From NCBI RefSeq assembly GCF_001713375.1, contig NZ_CP016449.1, positions 2,480,001 to 2,544,000 on the forward strand: a DNA stretch of 64,000 bases, in the 5' to 3' direction. The notes under the pieces were generated by a model that saw only the letters and a list, made by a program, of their open reading frames with translations, made no database searches and was not told where the DNA came from. Source of the stretch: Hydrogenophaga sp. RAC07. GTDB taxonomy: Bacteria > Pseudomonadota > Gammaproteobacteria > Burkholderiales > Burkholderiaceae_C. Shown here one piece after another: positions 26,603 to 35,038 of this stretch. The first letter of the stretch is position 1. Each line of letters begins with the position of its first letter. The position numbers and the translations under genes were made by a program.

Positions 26603-26929
26603 ATGGCCCGCCGCCCCCACCACCACGTCTACGTGATCGAGCTGTCCCAAGACGTGCTGCTCGAGCCCCGCTTCCGCAAGAACAACCCGGGCTATGTGGA
26701 CGGCAAGCCCTGTGTGTATGTGGGCATGACCGGGCTGGACCCGGACGTGCGCTTCGACAAGCACAAGGCCGGCATCCAGTCGAACGCGTATGTGATGAAG
26801 TACGGGCTGCGCCTGTTGCCCGATCTGTACGAGGGCTTCAACCCGATGAAGTACGCGGACGCGGTGGACAAGGAGATCGAGGTCGGCATCGACCTGCGCT
26901 CGGCCGGCTTCGGGGTCTGGCAGGCCTGA
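26603..26929 (+). CDS. GIY-YIG-like small protein
   Basis: A 108-residue protein with a GIY-YIG-like fold signature: VYVIELS (residues 9-15) as the GIY strand, CVYVGMTG (37-44) as the YIG strand, Arg50 in DVRFDKHKAG, and a later acidic helix with Glu91/Glu93 (VDKEIEVGIDL). The catalytic Arg and Glu of the family therefore appear to be present. Family members act as small structure-specific nucleases, but many are uncharacterised. Start ATG 26603 is chosen; an in-frame GTG at 26576 is possible. Its left flank is the terminator hairpin, so it may have its own promoter. Confidence 0.6.
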   Translation: MARRPHHHVYVIELSQDVLLEPRFRKNNPGYVDGKPCVYVGMTGLDPDVRFDKHKAGIQSNAYVMKYGLRLLPDLYEGFNPMKYADAVDKEIEVGIDLRSAGFGVWQA

Positions 26930-26941
26930 GGCTGCGGCGGC

Positions 26942-27583
26942 TCAGTTGGTGGCGCCGGCGCCCAGCGTGGCGTCTTTCTCCACCTGCAGTGCGCAGCGCA
27001 GCGCCACCCGCAGGCCACGCACGATGTCCTCCAGCGGCATGTTGGGTGCGCCCTGCTCCGGCAGCCAGGGCACGTGGATGAAACCACCTCGCGTGTGTTT
27101 CAGTTCGCGCCGCGTGGCCAGCGTGTGCATGAGTCCGTAAAACACGTGGTTGCAGACAAAGGTGCCGGCGGTTTGCGACACCTCGGCGCTCACACCTTCG
27201 GCCTGCAGCGCGGCCAGCATGGCCTTGATGGGCAGGCTGGTGAAGTAGGCCGCCGGGGCCCCTGGCTTCACTGGCGTGTCCACCGGCTGACCGCCCGCGT
27301 TGTCGGCAATGGGTGCGTCGTTCACGTTGATGGCCACGCGCTCCAGCGACAGTGCGCTGCGCCTGCCGGCCTGGCCCACACACACCACCAGCGCGGGCCG
27401 GTGTTGTGTCAGCAGTACGTTCAGTTCCTTCAACGAGGCGTCGAACACGGTGGGCAGCTGCGCGGCCACCACGGTGTGTCCGAGGATCTGGCGGCGGTGC
27501 AAGGCTTGCACAGCGAGCCAGCTGGGGTTGAGCGTCGCGCCGCCGAAGGCGTCAAAACCGGTGAGCAGGATCTTCTGTGTCAT
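26942..27583 (-). CDS. pcp: Pyroglutamyl peptidase I
   Basis: A 213-residue cysteine peptidase that removes N-terminal pyroglutamate from peptides. The catalytic triad is visible at Glu81 (SLERVAINVND), Cys144 (AGTFVCNHVFY) and His170 (GGFIHVPWLP), matching the E. coli enzyme closely in spacing. The N-terminal ILLTGFDAFGG and NPSW motif are also typical. The start codon lies inside a heptanucleotide repeat (see 27576-27603), and no Shine-Dalgarno motif is evident. Convergent with the GIY-YIG-like gene. Confidence 0.93.
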   Translation of the reverse strand: MTQKILLTGFDAFGGATLNPSWLAVQALHRRQILGHTVVAAQLPTVFDASLKELNVLLTQHRPALVVCVGQAGRRSALSLERVAINVNDAPIADNAGGQPVDTPVKPGAPAAYFTSLPIKAMLAALQAEGVSAEVSQTAGTFVCNHVFYGLMHTLATRRELKHTRGGFIHVPWLPEQGAPNMPLEDIVRGLRVALRCALQVEKDATLGAGATN

Positions 27584-27603
27584 GTGTCATGTGTCATGTG
27601 TCG
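27576..27603. repeat. Heptanucleotide tandem repeat at the pcp start codon
   Basis: TGTGTCA is repeated at 27576-27582, 27583-27589 and 27590-27596, followed by TGTGTCG (27597-27603). On the minus strand each unit supplies an ATG, in a different frame because 7 is not a multiple of 3; only the ATG at 27583 opens the pcp frame, the others at 27590 and 27597 do not. Confidence 0.95.
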
Positions 27604-27614
27604 ATGCGTCGAGG

Positions 27615-28187
27615 TCAGCCACGCAGCGCGCCGGGCGCCAGGTCTTGCAGCGAGTGCGGCCCGATGGCCGCGCGGATCAGCCGCAGCGTGGGGTGGCCCA
27701 CGGCGGCGGTCATGCGACGCACCTGCCGGTTGCGCCCTTCGGTGATCACCAGCTCCAGCCAGCTGGTGGGAATGGACTGGCGAAAGCGCACGGGAGGGTC
27801 GCGCTCCCACAGCGGCGAGGGCTCGGGCATGCTGCGCGCGCGTGCGGGGCGCGTGGGGCCGTCGTTGAGTTGCACCCCCTGGCGCAGCGCTTCCAAAGCA
27901 GCCTCGTCGGGCACACCTTCCACCTGCACCCAGTAGGTTTTTTCCATCTTGTGGCGCGGGTCGCTGATGCGGGCCTGCAGCTGGCCGTCGTTGGTGAGCA
28001 GCAGCAGGCCTTCGCTGTCGGCATCGAGCCGGCCGGCCACGTACACGCCGGGGATGTCGATGAAGTCCTTGAGCCCGCGCCAGCGGCCCTCGGGCGTGAA
28101 CTGGCTCAACACGCCATAGGGCTTGTTGAAGCAGATCAGGCGGGCAGCGGACGCTTCTGGCATGGGCAACACGTCAGCGGCGCTCAA
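27615..28187 (-). CDS. rluE: 23S rRNA pseudouridine synthase RluE
   Basis: A 190-residue RsuA-family pseudouridine synthase without an S4 domain, as in E. coli RluE, which modifies U2457 of 23S rRNA. The opening [18 protein letters not shown], the catalytic [17 protein letters not shown] (Asp in GRLD) and the C-terminal [34 protein letters not shown] match RluE nearly block for block. The ATG overlaps the stop of the DUF3014 gene upstream (28184-28186), so the two are translationally coupled. Length is close to the family norm. Confidence 0.92.
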   Translation of the reverse strand: MSAADVLPMPEASAARLICFNKPYGVLSQFTPEGRWRGLKDFIDIPGVYVAGRLDADSEGLLLLTNDGQLQARISDPRHKMEKTYWVQVEGVPDEAALEALRQGVQLNDGPTRPARARSMPEPSPLWERDPPVRFRQSIPTSWLELVITEGRNRQVRRMTAAVGHPTLRLIRAAIGPHSLQDLAPGALRG

Positions 28188-29062
28188 GGCCGGGCAATGC
28201 GCTGGCGGATGTCGCGCAGCTTGGCCTGCAGGCGTCGCTGGTGTTCGGGGCCCGTGCGCACCAACATCTTTCGCCCCGCCGACATCGACTCCAGCGCCGG
28301 ATCGGCGAATTCGTAACGCACCCAGGGCCTCGTTGACGGCACCTCGCCCTTCACCTGCACCAATGTGACGGCCGGCGGCGCGCCGGGCACCGGTGTGGCA
28401 ATCAGGTGGTCGAGCACCTGCACCAGGCGGTCGTTGAAGTACCGGCCCGGAAAGCCCAGCTCTTCATAGGCCTGCTGAAACAGGAGGTAGAGCCGGCGGT
28501 ACAGCGCCACGGCCTGTGCGGTGTCGACCGCATCGATCATCTGCACCAGCGGCGTGTAGCGGCGCTGGTTGTCGGGGTGAATGGTTTCCACGCCGTCGCT
28601 GCCGCGCTGAACGCTGAAACGCTCGGGCGTGGGATTGACGGGCCAGACCCTGGAAGGCGCCTGTTCGCGCGCCAGGTTGTCCACCGTGGCCACCGTACGG
28701 CGCACAAAACCGTCGAGCTGCAGGAAATTCAGGACGTTCTTGCGCGTGAGCAGATCGTTCAGCAGCTCACCCACGAGCTGATCGGAATCCGCCAACGCAG
28801 GGAAGCTCGCGGCGGCCACGGCAGCATCGGGCGCCGGGGGGTCGATGGGGTGCTGGATGGCAGGAGCCGATGGCAACAGCGGCGCGGGCGTTGCGTCGGG
28901 CGCCGAGGCCACAGGCTCAACCACCGGCTCAGGTGCCGGCCGGGGTTTGAATTGCTGCCAGCCGAAGTAGCCGGCAACGAGCACCACCGCGAGCACCAGC
29001 ACCGTGATGAAGCGAGCGGGCGTTCGTGGTGTGCGCGGGATGTGGGGGTTGGGATCGTTCAT
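28184..29062 (-). CDS. DUF3014 domain protein
   Basis: A 292-residue protein with a short cytoplasmic N-terminus, one transmembrane segment (about 19-36, [17 protein letters not shown]), a Pro/Ala-rich spacer (about 40-85) and a conserved domain (about 90-290) with [26 protein letters not shown] and the block SGRRYTPLV-type region typical of DUF3014. It is probably periplasmic and membrane-anchored; no function is known. It overlaps rluE by 4 nt, an arrangement that looks operonic. Confidence 0.85.
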   Translation of the reverse strand: MNDPNPHIPRTPRTPARFITVLVLAVVLVAGYFGWQQFKPRPAPEPVVEPVASAPDATPAPLLPSAPAIQHPIDPPAPDAAVAAASFPALADSDQLVGELLNDLLTRKNVLNFLQLDGFVRRTVATVDNLAREQAPSRVWPVNPTPERFSVQRGSDGVETIHPDNQRRYTPLVQMIDAVDTAQAVALYRRLYLLFQQAYEELGFPGRYFNDRLVQVLDHLIATPVPGAPPAVTLVQVKGEVPSTRPWVRYEFADPALESMSAGRKMLVRTGPEHQRRLQAKLRDIRQRIARP

Positions 29063-29094
29063 GCCTCGTCACCTGGGGTGGTTTGGGAGGCTAC

Positions 29095-29889
29095 TCATGC
29101 TACACCGCTCGACGGTGCGGACGTCTCATGTCCCTGAGCGGCGAGGGCGCGCAATCGCTGGTGGGGCTCATCTTCGCGGTCCAGCACCACGCTGCGTTTG
29201 GCGCTGAGGTAGTGGGTGGTGAACACGTCGAGCCAGGCGGCCAGGCTTTCGGCGGCGTGGGTTTCGCCGGCCAGCGCCAGACACAGCGCCGCCACCTCCG
29301 AGGTGCAGAAGTGGCTCTCGCGCGCGGATCGGCGCAGCCGGTAGTTGGACACCTCGTCGGGGTGCAGGCTGAGCACGGGCAGCGCGTCCAGATACGGGCT
29401 CTTGCGGAACATCTTGCGGGCTTCGGACCAGGTGCCGTCGAGCAACACGAACAGCGGCTTCTTGCCACCCTCCCCGTCGGGCGGCAGCGCGGTCACCACC
29501 CGCTCGGGCGGCACGAACTCGCCCGGAAACACCAGCACGGGCTGCCACTGCGGATCGGCCAGCAGGGCCAGCAGGCCCGGGTCCACCGCGGTGCGCGACC
29601 AGCCGAAAGCCCAGGTGTCGGCCACCACGTCGGCCACGAGCCAGCCGGTGTTGCTGGGCTTGAGCGCTTCGATGTCGCCCATGACCAGGCACATGCCGGC
29701 GCGCGTGGCCACCTGCGGGCGCAGGGCGCACACACAATGGCTCGCCACCAGGCGGCAACCGGCGCAGCGACCGCCGCCCGAGCCGCGCGCCACAAAGGGC
29801 TTGGCGCTGGCGGCCAGGCGCGTCAAACGCAGGCGTGACACGGCATGGTCGGGCGTGGCGGCCTGGGCCGGGGTGATCACAAGGTTCAT
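29095..29889 (-). CDS. DTW-domain tRNA-uridine aminocarboxypropyltransferase
   Basis: A 264-residue protein of the DTW/YfiP (TapT) family, which installs acp3U in tRNA. The zinc-type cysteines are in RCAGCRLVASHCVCALRP (about residues 41-57). The DTW motif appears as LLDGTWSEARKMFRKSPYL near residue 150, and the C-terminal FTTHYLSAKRSVV is shared by the family. ATG at 29889 starts the chain; the upstream in-frame extension lies in a region better assigned to the leader of the divergent gene. Lies 32 nt upstream of the DUF3014-rluE pair on the same strand. Site specificity (position 47 or 20) is not decided by sequence. Confidence 0.85.
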   Translation of the reverse strand: MNLVITPAQAATPDHAVSRLRLTRLAASAKPFVARGSGGGRCAGCRLVASHCVCALRPQVATRAGMCLVMGDIEALKPSNTGWLVADVVADTWAFGWSRTAVDPGLLALLADPQWQPVLVFPGEFVPPERVVTALPPDGEGGKKPLFVLLDGTWSEARKMFRKSPYLDALPVLSLHPDEVSNYRLRRSARESHFCTSEVAALCLALAGETHAAESLAAWLDVFTTHYLSAKRSVVLDREDEPHQRLRALAAQGHETSAPSSGVA

Positions 29890-30029
29890 GGGTGGGACTG
29901 TAGGCGCATCGTTCACCGGGGCTCGCGGGTGGCGTGTGCGAGACACACGCACCGGGCAATACACCGCCCGGGTATGCAGCGTGACAAATGTCGCAGGGTT
30001 TTCGTGCCCGGCCCACCACAATCCGCCGC

Positions 30030-31250
30030 ATGCCCGTTTCTGAAATCGCAATCTGGTCGGCAATGCTGGGAGGCTTGTTGACACTGGCGGCCGTCGCGCT
30101 GGGCGACGCTCTGACCAGCCGTTCCATTGCGTCGGTGCGCAATGTGCTGTTCCTGCTGATCGCCGGCACCAGCTGTGTGGTCATGACAGGCTTGCCCGAG
30201 GTCTTCTTTCCTGCGCTGCCCGATCGCCTGATGATGGTGCTCAAGGCGGGCCTGGGGCCGCTGGCCGGCGCCATGGGCTTGTATTACCTGAGCAACTGGC
30301 TGGGCGGGGTGCGCGAAGACTCGCTGGTGCACCGCTTCACGGTGATGGGTGGCGCGGTGCTGTTGCTGGCCGCGCTGGCGCTCGCGGCCGTGGCCACCCG
30401 GGTGGCGCCGACCAACTTTCGCGACCTGCTCGTGCTGGCCGCCGCGGTGAACATGGTGCCGGTGCTGCTGGCCCTGCTGGCGGTGCGCCGCGCCCACCAG
30501 CTGGGCGACCCGCTGGCGCGCTGGATGTCGGTGGGCATCGTCTGCCTGGCGGCCACCACCGCGGGGCTGTATGCACGCGGTCTGAGCCTGCCCGGCCTGG
30601 GCCTGGGCACGTGGCTGGCCACCGCAGTGTTCACGGTGGCCTACTTCCTCATTGCCTCGGTGCTGGCCTTGCTGCGCAACCAGCACAACCGCCAGCTCGC
30701 GCGCCTGTCCCGCCTGAACCAGGGCGCCGAACCGGCCACCGGCCTGCCCACCGGCGCGGCCTTGCTCACCGAGGTAGAACACGTGTTCTGGCGCACGGCG
30801 CGCCGTGGCGGTGTCTGCACCGTGGTGTGCATGCACATCAGCAACCTGTACGAGCTCACCGACTCCCCCGGCCAGGGCACCGAGCACCAGATCCTCACCA
30901 CGCTGGCGGCCCGTGTGCGGCGCGCGGCGGGCTTCCGCTGTGTGGTGGGCCTGTACCACCCGCGCTGTTTCGTGGTGGTGATCACCAGCGACAAGCTCAC
31001 CGAAGCCACACTGGAAGTGGTCACCCGTCTGCGCGCCACCGTGCCCATGCCCTTGACCGTGATGGACGCCAAGCAGGCCTACCTGCCGTTCGCGCCGCAG
31101 GTGGGCATGGGCGTGGTCACGCTGGAGCCCGACGGCGTCACGCCGATGGAGGTGATCAACCAGGCCGAGCGGCGCGCACTCGCGTCCGTGGGCGAGCAGC
31201 ACCCGATGTCGGAACACGACATCGCCACCACACCGGCCGCGCTCGAATGA
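30030..31250 (+). CDS. 7TM protein with degenerate GGDEF domain
   Basis: A 406-residue protein. Seven hydrophobic segments lie in residues 1-225, followed by a domain that starts EPATGLPTGAALLTEVEHV, the normal opening of a GGDEF domain. The signature loop is lost: the position expected to read GGDEF is GLYHPRCF, so cyclase activity is very unlikely. Such degenerate domains may act as c-di-GMP or GTP sensors or in dimerisation. Start is ATG 30030; there is no clear Shine-Dalgarno site. Divergent from the DTW gene, with 140 nt between. Confidence 0.75.
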   Translation: MPVSEIAIWSAMLGGLLTLAAVALGDALTSRSIASVRNVLFLLIAGTSCVVMTGLPEVFFPALPDRLMMVLKAGLGPLAGAMGLYYLSNWLGGVREDSLVHRFTVMGGAVLLLAALALAAVATRVAPTNFRDLLVLAAAVNMVPVLLALLAVRRAHQLGDPLARWMSVGIVCLAATTAGLYARGLSLPGLGLGTWLATAVFTVAYFLIASVLALLRNQHNRQLARLSRLNQGAEPATGLPTGAALLTEVEHVFWRTARRGGVCTVVCMHISNLYELTDSPGQGTEHQILTTLAARVRRAAGFRCVVGLYHPRCFVVVITSDKLTEATLEVVTRLRATVPMPLTVMDAKQAYLPFAPQVGMGVVTLEPDGVTPMEVINQAERRALASVGEQHPMSEHDIATTPAALE

Positions 31251-31414
31251 GCGTTGCCGCACAGAAGCGCTTCACCCATAAGTTTTCACGCGTTCCAGCG
31301 CGTTAGGCCAAAGCAACTCCACCTGTTGCCAGGCCTGCACGGTCAGCCGGCCAGGCGTCGGTTTCGTCGGTCTGCGGCGCCGCCGGGTCCAGGTTCAGGG
31401 CACGATGCACAGGC

Positions 31415-31807
31415 ATGCCAAAAGAACAGGACTTCCAGCGCAAGGCGACACCGCCGTCACGCAAACCCAGCCGTCGCAAACACGACCCCATGCTGATCAA
31501 CGGGGTGAGCGCCTTGCTGGCGGGTGGTGGTTTGTGGGTGCTGTCGCTGGTGATGGACCACCAGGCCAACTTCAAGGTCGCGGCCAGGGCCTTGCTGGCG
31601 CCTGCCTGGATGGCGCTGGCATTGGGTGCGGCGCTGCTGCTGCTGCACATGGTGATCAAGCGGCGCACGCGGTTCGAGGCGGCCATGCTGTTGCGCCAGC
31701 ACTCCACCTTTCACGAACCCATGCCGCCAGTGCTCGCCACGCCCAGGCGCGAAGTGCGGCGGCAAACGTCGCGCAAGAAGCACCCGACCCCGGTCAGCGT
31801 CGACTGA
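31415..31807 (+). CDS. Small 2TM hypothetical protein
   Basis: A 130-residue basic protein. The N-terminus (about 1-25) is rich in Lys and Arg, two hydrophobic helices follow (about 27-46, INGVSALLAGGGLWVLSLVM, and about 60-80), and the C-terminus is again basic (RREVRRQTSRKKHPT). I do not recognise the family. It follows the degenerate GGDEF gene by 164 nt on the same strand and is convergent with the SRAP gene 15 nt downstream. Confidence 0.5.
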   Translation: MPKEQDFQRKATPPSRKPSRRKHDPMLINGVSALLAGGGLWVLSLVMDHQANFKVAARALLAPAWMALALGAALLLLHMVIKRRTRFEAAMLLRQHSTFHEPMPPVLATPRREVRRQTSRKKHPTPVSVD

Positions 31808-31822
31808 GCGCGCGTCAACCCC

Positions 31823-32500
31823 TCACTTCTGGATCGGATTCGCCGTGAGCAGCGCGGCCGAATAGGCCCGCATGAACTCGCGCGCCTTCTCCGGGTGGGG
31901 CGCCGTGAGCCAGGCGCTGTAGGCGCCCTCGTTCAGGATCGCCGGCATGCGCTTTTCGCTGCCGGGCTGGCCGTAGCGGTGCATCAGCGCGTGCGCGTTG
32001 GCGTTCACCGTGAGCAGGCAGAAGCTCACGATCTCCTCGTCGCCCGCGCCCTTCCAGCGCTCCCACAAACCCGCCACGCCCATGGGCTTGCCGTCCACCC
32101 GCGTTATGCGCGTGGGCACCGGCTTGCCGCTGCGCAGGTCGTCTTCCTGAAACGACATCATGGGCACGATGCAGCGCTGCGCGCCCAGCCAGGCGTCGCG
32201 GAAATTGTTGGAGGTGGTCACGATCTCGCAGCGCGCGTTGACCAGCTTGGTCGAACGCAGCTTGGCGTCCGACGCCGACTTGACCCAGGTGGGCACCAGG
32301 CCGAACTGGCCGCTGGCGAGTTCAAGCCCGGGTTGGGCAGGCTCGGCGCCTTCGGCCACGGGCCCGGTGGCCTCGAGCCGCACAAACACGCCCGGCTTGC
32401 GCGGCCACACGTCGCGCCCGGCGGGTGTGTCGGGCGCGGGCACGTTGAAGGCGTCGGGGTACAGGTGGGCGAGCTGGAGGCTCTCGTATTGGGTGCTCAT
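31823..32500 (-). CDS. SRAP-family protein lacking Cys2
   Basis: A 225-residue SOS-response-associated peptidase (YedK/HMCES) family protein. Conserved elements are visible: the KLVNARCEIV block (Asn88, analogous to YedK Asn75), the QRCIVPMMSFQED block (Glu119, analogous to Glu105), and a histidine near SEKRMPAIL (His174 or nearby). The normal mature protein starts with Cys2, which forms the DNA-protein crosslink to abasic sites; here the chain starts MSTQYESLQ and no upstream in-frame start restores a Cys. It is therefore either a non-crosslinking member or a different chemistry. Stops 15 nt from a convergent gene. Confidence 0.82.
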   Translation of the reverse strand: MSTQYESLQLAHLYPDAFNVPAPDTPAGRDVWPRKPGVFVRLEATGPVAEGAEPAQPGLELASGQFGLVPTWVKSASDAKLRSTKLVNARCEIVTTSNNFRDAWLGAQRCIVPMMSFQEDDLRSGKPVPTRITRVDGKPMGVAGLWERWKGAGDEEIVSFCLLTVNANAHALMHRYGQPGSEKRMPAILNEGAYSAWLTAPHPEKAREFMRAYSAALLTANPIQK

Positions 32501-32504
32501 CGGG

Positions 32505-33629
32505 TCATGCTAGCTGATGGGGGCCGCGCACGCGCCCGGGGTGGCGGTGCGGTGCGTGTGTGGCCACATGCGCGGGTTCCTGTTCAAAGCGCGAGGCCAG
32601 TGGAAACAGCCGCTGCAACACCGCACGCACCTTGGCCAGCCGGGGGTCGTGGCCGTGGGCGTCGTCGGTGGTGTCGTTGATGCAGAAAAAATCCAGCGTG
32701 CCGGCGGCATCGATCAAGGCGTCGAGCTGTTGCGCCTGGTCGTCGCAGCCGGTCGTCACATGCAGGTGTGCGCTTTCGCGCATGCGAAGCTGGCCGAGCG
32801 CGAGCGCCCGACGCAGCACGAAGTCCGACACCAGCGTGGGGCTGGCCCAGGTGCGGAAGGTGGTGGAGCGCACGCGTTCGAACAGTTCGGACGCATCAAG
32901 CTCGGCGGCTTGCAGCAGCGACTTGAGCAAGGGCCGTGGCGAATGGGCAAAGGTGCGCGGCGTGTGCAAGTAGTCCGGCCGCCGGCTCAGCCACTGGGCA
33001 GACAGGCGACTGGCGTTCTCCAGCGCGTTCTCATCCGGGCGCAGCGCGGTGCCTTCAACCACGGGGTCGTCGGACCAGGTGGCAAACACACCGCCGGACC
33101 AGAACCAGTCATCGACCCGCACCGGTGCGCCGAAGAACACGTCGTCGTTGAAATAAAAGAAGCGCTCCGACAAACCCGGGATGCGGTGCACGTACGACTC
33201 GATGTGGGCCGAATCGAACGTGGGCAACTGGCTGGCGGGAATCAGCTCGCGGTGGTCCACCAGCGTGAGGTGCGGGGAAGGCCGCAACCACGAAGGCGTC
33301 TGCCCGTCGGTGACGACGAACACGTGGCCGTGCCCGGGGAAATGGCGCTCCAGCGCGCGCAGGCTGTAGCGCAGTTCGTCGTTGTCGCGAAAACGCCCTT
33401 CCACGTTGCCATACAGCGCCATGGCGCCCGGGTCGATGGCGCCGTGGTGTCGCGCAGCCTCGTGGCGACGGGCGCGCCACCGAGGATCGTTGCCGTCGAC
33501 CCAGAGGTAGACGATGTCGATGCGGGCTTCGGGGGCATCGGGAAAAGCGGAGGCTGCTGGCATGGGAATGGCGTGCATGAAGGAGACGCACGGAAGGACC
33601 CACGCGAGAACGAGGGCGGACTCTAGCAC
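32505..33629 (-). CDS. Stealth-family sugar-phosphate transferase
   Basis: A 374-residue protein with the Stealth conserved regions: CR1 IDIVYLWVDGNDPRWRARR, CR2 RFRDNDELRYSLRALERHFPGHGHVFVVTDGQTP, CR3 RFFYFNDDVFFGAPV and a CR4-like block ASPTLVSDFVLRR. The family transfers hexose-1-phosphates (as in GlcNAc-phosphotransferase and capsule enzymes). The C-terminus is His/Arg/Pro-rich. The start is uncertain: GTG 33629 has an AAAGG site, ATG 33578 and ATG 33563 are alternatives. No capsule or LPS genes adjoin it, so the substrate is unknown. Confidence 0.82.
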   Translation of the reverse strand: MLESALVLAWVLPCVSFMHAIPMPAASAFPDAPEARIDIVYLWVDGNDPRWRARRHEAARHHGAIDPGAMALYGNVEGRFRDNDELRYSLRALERHFPGHGHVFVVTDGQTPSWLRPSPHLTLVDHRELIPASQLPTFDSAHIESYVHRIPGLSERFFYFNDDVFFGAPVRVDDWFWSGGVFATWSDDPVVEGTALRPDENALENASRLSAQWLSRRPDYLHTPRTFAHSPRPLLKSLLQAAELDASELFERVRSTTFRTWASPTLVSDFVLRRALALGQLRMRESAHLHVTTGCDDQAQQLDALIDAAGTLDFFCINDTTDDAHGHDPRLAKVRAVLQRLFPLASRFEQEPAHVATHAPHRHPGRVRGPHQLA

Positions 33630-33762
33630 GCACCTTTGCCTTGGACGGGCACCCGTCGGATGGCCCGAAAGACCCGCACATTCCCCGGGTCAGTGCCGAT
33701 CGGCGCGGTGTTGCATCAGGCCCGGGATTTTTCCCAGGCAATGCCTGCACCACAATGCAGCC

Positions 33763-34407
33763 ATGACCGCACTGCCCTCCAGCCCCGCCGCCGACCGCAA
33801 CAAGCAGCCGATCCTCGAAACCTTGCAGCGGGTGCTGCCCGAGCGCGGCATGGCGCTGGAAATCGCCTCCGGCACCGGCCAGCACGCCACCTGGTTCGCC
33901 GCCGGCCTGCCGGGCTGGCAGTGGCAGCCCACCGACCTGCAGGCCAGCGCCATGGCCACCATCGCCGCCTGGACCGAACAATCGGGAGTGCGCAACGTGC
34001 TGCCTCCCATGCGGCTGGACGTGACCTCGGCGCAGTGGCCCGACGAAGGTGATCTGTTCGGCGAGGCCTTCGGCGAGACCTTCGATGCGGTCTACTGCGC
34101 CAACATGCTGCACATCGCGCCCTGGACCGCGTGCATCGGCCTCATGCAGGGAGCGGCCCGGGTGCTCACGCCCGATGGCCTGCTGGTGACCTACGGCCCT
34201 TACCTGGAAGACGGTGTGCCCACCTCGCCCGGCAACCTCGCGTTTGACGAGAGCCTGCGCGACACCCACCCCGAGTGGGGCATCCGCCAGTTGTCCGCTG
34301 TGGCAGCAGAGGCGAAACGGGCAGGTCTGCACCTGCGCGAACGCCACGCCATGCCGGCCAACAACCTGCTGCTGGTGTGGGGCCGGGAACCACCAGCCCC
34401 GGTCTGA
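33763..34407 (+). CDS. DUF938 SAM-dependent methyltransferase
   Basis: A 214-residue class I methyltransferase of the DUF938 type. The N-terminal AADRNKQPILETLQRVLPERGMALEIASGTGQHA holds the SAM-binding glycine motif, the acidic loop is in QPTDLQASA, and FDAVYCANMLHIAPW is the post-I/IV-like motif. The C-terminal half keeps the family text GLLVTYGPYLEDG and FDESLR. Substrate is unknown. Start ATG 33763. Followed by TerB with 35 nt between. Confidence 0.85.
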   Translation: MTALPSSPAADRNKQPILETLQRVLPERGMALEIASGTGQHATWFAAGLPGWQWQPTDLQASAMATIAAWTEQSGVRNVLPPMRLDVTSAQWPDEGDLFGEAFGETFDAVYCANMLHIAPWTACIGLMQGAARVLTPDGLLVTYGPYLEDGVPTSPGNLAFDESLRDTHPEWGIRQLSAVAAEAKRAGLHLRERHAMPANNLLLVWGREPPAPV

Positions 34408-34442
34408 GCTCCATCTTCCCTTGCCATCCACTCCCGACACCC

Positions 34443-34919
34443 ATGCTCAAAAACCTCAAAGACCTGTTCGACAACCTGGCTGCCAGCCTCACCGCGCCAG
34501 CGGGCGCGCTGCTGCCGGAAGAGCACACGCACACGCTTCAACTCTCCACAGCTGTTTTGCTGGTGGAGGTGATGCGCGCCGAACCCGCCCTGAAGGACAG
34601 CGAGCGCGACGCGGTCATCTCCGCGCTGCGGCGCAAGTTCGCCCTGAGCGACGACGAGCTCGACCGGTTGATGGAGCTGGCCCACGAGACCGCCCGCACC
34701 GCCTACGACTACCAGCGCTTCACCGGCCTGATGAACGAGCGCTTCAGCCAGGAAGAAAAAATCAGCGTGGTCGAGGCCATGTGGGAAGTCGCCTTTGCCG
34801 ACCAGCACCTGGACGCCAACGAGCACCACGTGATCAGCAAGGTGGCCGGACTGCTGCACGTGACCCACGGGGAATACATCGCCGCCAAGCTGCACGCCCA
34901 GGCCGCGGCGCAGGGCTGA
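34443..34919 (+). CDS. TerB-family tellurite resistance protein
   Basis: A 158-residue, all-helical TerB-domain protein. The conserved acidic metal-binding pattern is present: LLVEVMRAEPALKDSERDAV and later VVEAMWEVAFADQHLDANEHHVISKVAGLL. Members are linked to tellurite resistance and stress but are often housekeeping in Burkholderiales. It has no terC/D/E genes around it. Start ATG 34443, 35 nt after the methyltransferase stop. Confidence 0.88.
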   Translation: MLKNLKDLFDNLAASLTAPAGALLPEEHTHTLQLSTAVLLVEVMRAEPALKDSERDAVISALRRKFALSDDELDRLMELAHETARTAYDYQRFTGLMNERFSQEEKISVVEAMWEVAFADQHLDANEHHVISKVAGLLHVTHGEYIAAKLHAQAAAQG

Positions 34920-35038
34920 TGCCCCGCACGCCCCACACAAGCCGCTACCGAACTTTGCCTGCCTCGCGCGGCGCGTTCACCAATCAGAGACATGGCGGGG
35001 ACAACATGAAGTCTCACCAACCCCAAGGAGTCCACTCC

